Below are positions 7,115 through 8,660 of a stretch of 8,660 nucleotides of DNA, piece after piece (positions within the stretch are counted from its first letter, which is position 1; the number at the start of each line of letters is the position of its first letter). Source of the stretch: JAVBOP01 sp031550405 (lineage in GTDB: Bacteria; Bacteroidota; Ignavibacteria; Kapaibacteriales; UBA2268); NCBI GenBank assembly GCA_031550405.1, contig JAVBOP010000036.1, positions 1 to 8,660 of the forward strand, in the 5' to 3' direction. The position numbers and the translations under genes are program-made. Below the pieces are notes generated by a model, which was not told where the DNA came from, searched no databases, and worked only from the letters and a program-made list of their open reading frames with translations.

Positions 7115-7143
7115 CAAATATACGCAAAATTTAATAAATACAA
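7115..7143 (-). promoter_or_regulatory. Promoter of the DUF2461 gene
   Basis: On the minus strand TTG (7141-7143) is followed after 18 bases by TATATTTG (7115-7122), a perfect match to the Bacteroidota -7 consensus TAnnTTTG. The start codon is 40 bases downstream. This is the best promoter in the window and a main argument for the taxonomic placement. Confidence 0.65.
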
Positions 7144-7170
7144 CCATATCTACTGTCTGCGCAGTATCTA

Positions 7171-7190
7171 TTTGTTCCACGTGGAACAAA
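7171..7190. other. Perfect palindromic parS-like centromere site
   Basis: A 20-base perfect palindrome whose core TGTTCCACGTGGAACA (7173-7188) is identical to the parS form known from Pseudomonas and close to the Bacillus form. ParB binds such sites through its HTH domain. The site is between genes, placed between the terminator of the spt-like gene and the promoter of the DUF2461 gene, so ParB could load without crossing a coding sequence. As RNA it could only form a hairpin with a tight four-base loop, so a role as a protein-binding DNA site is preferred. Confidence 0.85.
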
Positions 7191-7216
7191 CAAAAGAGGC
7201 GTGAACCAACACGCCT
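7187..7216 (-). terminator. Intrinsic terminator after the spt-like gene
   Basis: Inverted repeat AGGCGTG (7197-7203) and CACGCCT (7210-7216) with a six-base loop. On the minus strand the GC-rich seven-pair stem is followed by CTTTTGTTTG. It lies 27 bases after the stop codon. The T-rich tail runs directly into the parS-like palindrome. Confidence 0.75.
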
Positions 7217-7243
7217 GCACAACATACATCTCAATAACGAAGC

Positions 7244-8434
7244 CTATATCAAGCCCAATTCCTTGCCTATAACTTCAAATGCCTCAAGAATAGCATCCAG
7301 ATGCCCTTTCTCATGTGTGGACATATAACTTGTCCTCATCATACTCATATTCTCCGGAACGCCCGGCGGAATAAAAGCATTTACAAATATACCTCTGTCA
7401 AACAGCTTGCGCCAGCATAAAAAGGCACGCTCCACATCGCCAACAATAACAGGAACTATTGCCGTTGGATGTTCAACAATAGTAAAGCCCAGCTTCTTGA
7501 ATCCAGCACGCATATAATCCGCATTGGCAATAAGCCTGTCAACCAGCGCAGGCTCTTTCTCCAGAACCTCCAACGCAGCAATAGTTGCAGCACATGAAGC
7601 AGGCGTTGGGCTTGCACTGAAAATTATCGCACCAGAGATATGCTTGATAAAATTAATCACACGCTCGGGTCCAGCAACAAAGCCGCCTAATGAAGCAAAG
7701 GTCTTGGAAAATGTACCCATCACCAAGTCCATTTCATTCTTCATGCCATAATAGCTGTGCGTTCCCTTGCCGCAATCGCCTATCACACCCGTTGCATGTG
7801 CATCATCGCACAATATCCTCGCACCATATTTGCGGGCAAGCTCTGTGATTTTCGGCAACTGGCATATCTCGCCTGTTACGGAAAACACGCCGTCGGAAAT
7901 AATCATCTTGCCTGCATTCTCGGGTATTGACTGCAAAACCCGCTCCAAATCCGCCATATCACTATGCTTATATCGTTTAAATTCCGCCATCATACCTTTT
8001 GCCGTAATTGCACCATTCTGTATGCAGGCATGGTTTTCCTTGTCGGATATAACATAATCGCCCTTGTTGCACAGAGTAGATATCGTACCCAATGCCGTCT
8101 GGTATCCAGTCGAAAACACCAGAACTGCCTCCATATTTAGATACTTTGCCAGCTTCTCCTCCAGCTCGTTATGCAAAGCAAGCGTCCCCGTCAAATACCT
8201 TGAGCCGGAACAGCCCGTGCCATACCTGTCAATGGCATCCTTTGCCTTCTGCTTAACGTATGGGTTCGATGTCAAACCCAAGTAATTGTTCGAACCAGCC
8301 ATTATCATCTTCTTGCCGTATATGCTGACAACAGGTCCCTCATTGGCATCTATTGGATGGAAATAGGGATATAAACCCTGCGCCTTCACCTCTTCGGCAC
8401 GTGTAAAGTCATAGCATTTTTTGAATATGTCCAT
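7244..8434 (-). CDS. spt: Serine palmitoyltransferase-like PLP enzyme (alpha-oxoamine synthase family)
   Basis: A 396-residue cytoplasmic PLP enzyme of the alpha-oxoamine synthase family, which condenses an amino acid with an acyl-CoA and releases CO2. Key residues are visible: H135 in the DKENHACI segment that stacks on PLP, D210 and H213 in CDDAHATG, and the Schiff-base lysine K244 in GTFSKTFASLGGF. The SK-[ST]-FAS-x-GGF form around the lysine fits serine palmitoyltransferases of Bacteroidota better than 8-amino-7-oxononanoate synthase or glycine C-acetyltransferase, which typically have GK-[AS] followed by a different loop. The N-terminal segment GLYPYFHPID and GTGCSGSRYLTGTLALH (72-88) also fit. 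If so, it makes 3-ketosphinganine from serine and palmitoyl-CoA, the first step of sphingolipid synthesis. No other sphingolipid gene is adjacent. Substrate assignment within the family is the uncertain part. The ATG has only a weak AAGAG-like site; a perfect TAAGTTTG box lies 37 bases upstream. Confidence 0.85.
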   Translation of the reverse strand: MDIFKKCYDFTRAEEVKAQGLYPYFHPIDANEGPVVSIYGKKMIMAGSNNYLGLTSNPYVKQKAKDAIDRYGTGCSGSRYLTGTLALHNELEEKLAKYLNMEAVLVFSTGYQTALGTISTLCNKGDYVISDKENHACIQNGAITAKGMMAEFKRYKHSDMADLERVLQSIPENAGKMIISDGVFSVTGEICQLPKITELARKYGARILCDDAHATGVIGDCGKGTHSYYGMKNEMDLVMGTFSKTFASLGGFVAGPERVINFIKHISGAIIFSASPTPASCAATIAALEVLEKEPALVDRLIANADYMRAGFKKLGFTIVEHPTAIVPVIVGDVERAFLCWRKLFDRGIFVNAFIPPGVPENMSMMRTSYMSTHEKGHLDAILEAFEVIGKELGLI

Positions 8435-8471
8435 ATTGTTTCACTCTTATATTGTTATAAAAAGCCAAGTA

Positions 8472-8479
8472 CAAACTTA
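8472..8479 (-). promoter_or_regulatory. Candidate -7 element of the spt-like gene
   Basis: The minus strand reads TAAGTTTG, a perfect TAnnTTTG box, 37 bases before the start codon. I see no TTG at the expected distance upstream, so only half of the promoter pattern is supported. Confidence 0.4.
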
Positions 8480-8518
8480 CGAAAAAAATATATCTTATAT
8501 GGTATTATTCAAGGAATA

Positions 8519-8551
8519 CAAAAGAGCCCCGCTATGTTGCTAATAATGGGG
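8519..8551 (-). terminator. Possible terminator of the right-hand truncated gene
   Basis: CCCC (8527-8530) and GGGG (8548-8551) could pair around a 17-base loop and, on the minus strand, are followed by CTCTTTTGT. The stem is only four clear pairs. A second small inverted repeat, ATGGA/TCCAT (8564-8578), lies just upstream in the transcript. Position after a minus-strand stop codon supports a terminator; the weak stem argues for caution. Confidence 0.4.
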
Positions 8552-8591
8552 ATTGATGGCTGTATGGAGGCTATCCATGTAATATATTATA

Positions 8592-8660
8592 TTATTGTGC
8601 AGATTTGATAAACTGCAACCTTTCTATCTGGTTTCCCATCTGGAATACTACATGATACAA
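8592..8660 (-). CDS. C-terminal end of a truncated gene, possibly a type IX secretion tail
   Basis: On the minus strand an open frame enters from the window edge and ends at TAA (8592-8594), giving 22 residues: YHVVFQMG near the start and ERLQFIKSAQ at the end. Alternating hydrophobic residues, a short polar turn and a last strand ending in a basic residue resemble the final beta hairpin of type IX secretion C-terminal sorting domains (pattern Y-x-V...G...xKFxK). The match is over a very short stretch. It lies 157 bases upstream of the spt-like gene on the same strand, with a possible terminator between. The gene body lies outside the window. Confidence 0.45.
   Translation of the reverse strand: MYHVVFQMGNQIERLQFIKSAQ

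Noticed and set aside
7151..7166. Small inverted repeat TACTG/CAGTA beside the parS-like palindrome
   Set aside because: Five-base stem with no link to a known site; likely chance, although it lies upstream of the DUF2461 promoter and could be re-examined if an operator is suspected.

Overview
The window looks like an ordinary chromosomal segment from a member of the Bacteroidota or a close FCB-group relative (Kapabacteria, Ignavibacteria and Chlorobi are all possible). Three things suggest this. Several genes are preceded by Bacteroidota-type promoter elements (TTG or TTTG, 18-21 bases, then a TAnnTTTG-like box). There is a large secreted PD40/OmpA cell-envelope protein. There is also a serine-palmitoyltransferase-like enzyme of the kind used for sphingolipids in this group. 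The sequence is AT-rich with long A/T tracts between genes. Some genes have Shine-Dalgarno-like sites and others have none. The placement is inferred from these traits, not from a marker gene.

Layout from left to right: (1) the last 34 codons of a plus-strand gene, possibly a thioredoxin-fold protein; (2) nrnA, a DHH/DHHA1 phosphoesterase, minus strand; (3) a DUF1015 protein, minus strand, followed by an intrinsic terminator; (4) an 887-residue exported protein with five PD40-type repeats, a small beta-sandwich domain and two OmpA-like domains, minus strand, also with a clear terminator; (5) a 220-base divergent promoter region; (6) queC, plus strand; (7) a DUF2461 protein, minus strand and convergent with queC; (8) a 169-base intergenic region with a strong promoter, a perfect parS-like palindrome and a terminator; (9) the spt-like PLP enzyme, minus strand; (10) an untranslated stretch with a probable terminator; (11) the last 22 codons of another minus-strand gene, resembling a type IX secretion C-terminal tail.

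The genes do not form one pathway. Most have their own promoter or terminator and look like single-gene transcription units: RNA turnover (NrnA), 7-deazaguanine synthesis (QueC), envelope structure (PD40/OmpA protein), sphingoid-base synthesis (Spt-like) and two conserved families of unknown or uncertain role (DUF1015, DUF2461).

The most notable signal is not a gene. Two 16-base parS-type centromere sites lie 214 bases apart. One is a perfect palindrome between genes; the other is embedded in the coding sequence of the DUF2461 gene, where it encodes Phe-His-Val-Lys. They suggest that the window lies in the origin-proximal, ParB-loading part of the chromosome. I found no CRISPR array, tRNA, rRNA, insertion sequence or prophage gene, and no convincing new multi-gene system.
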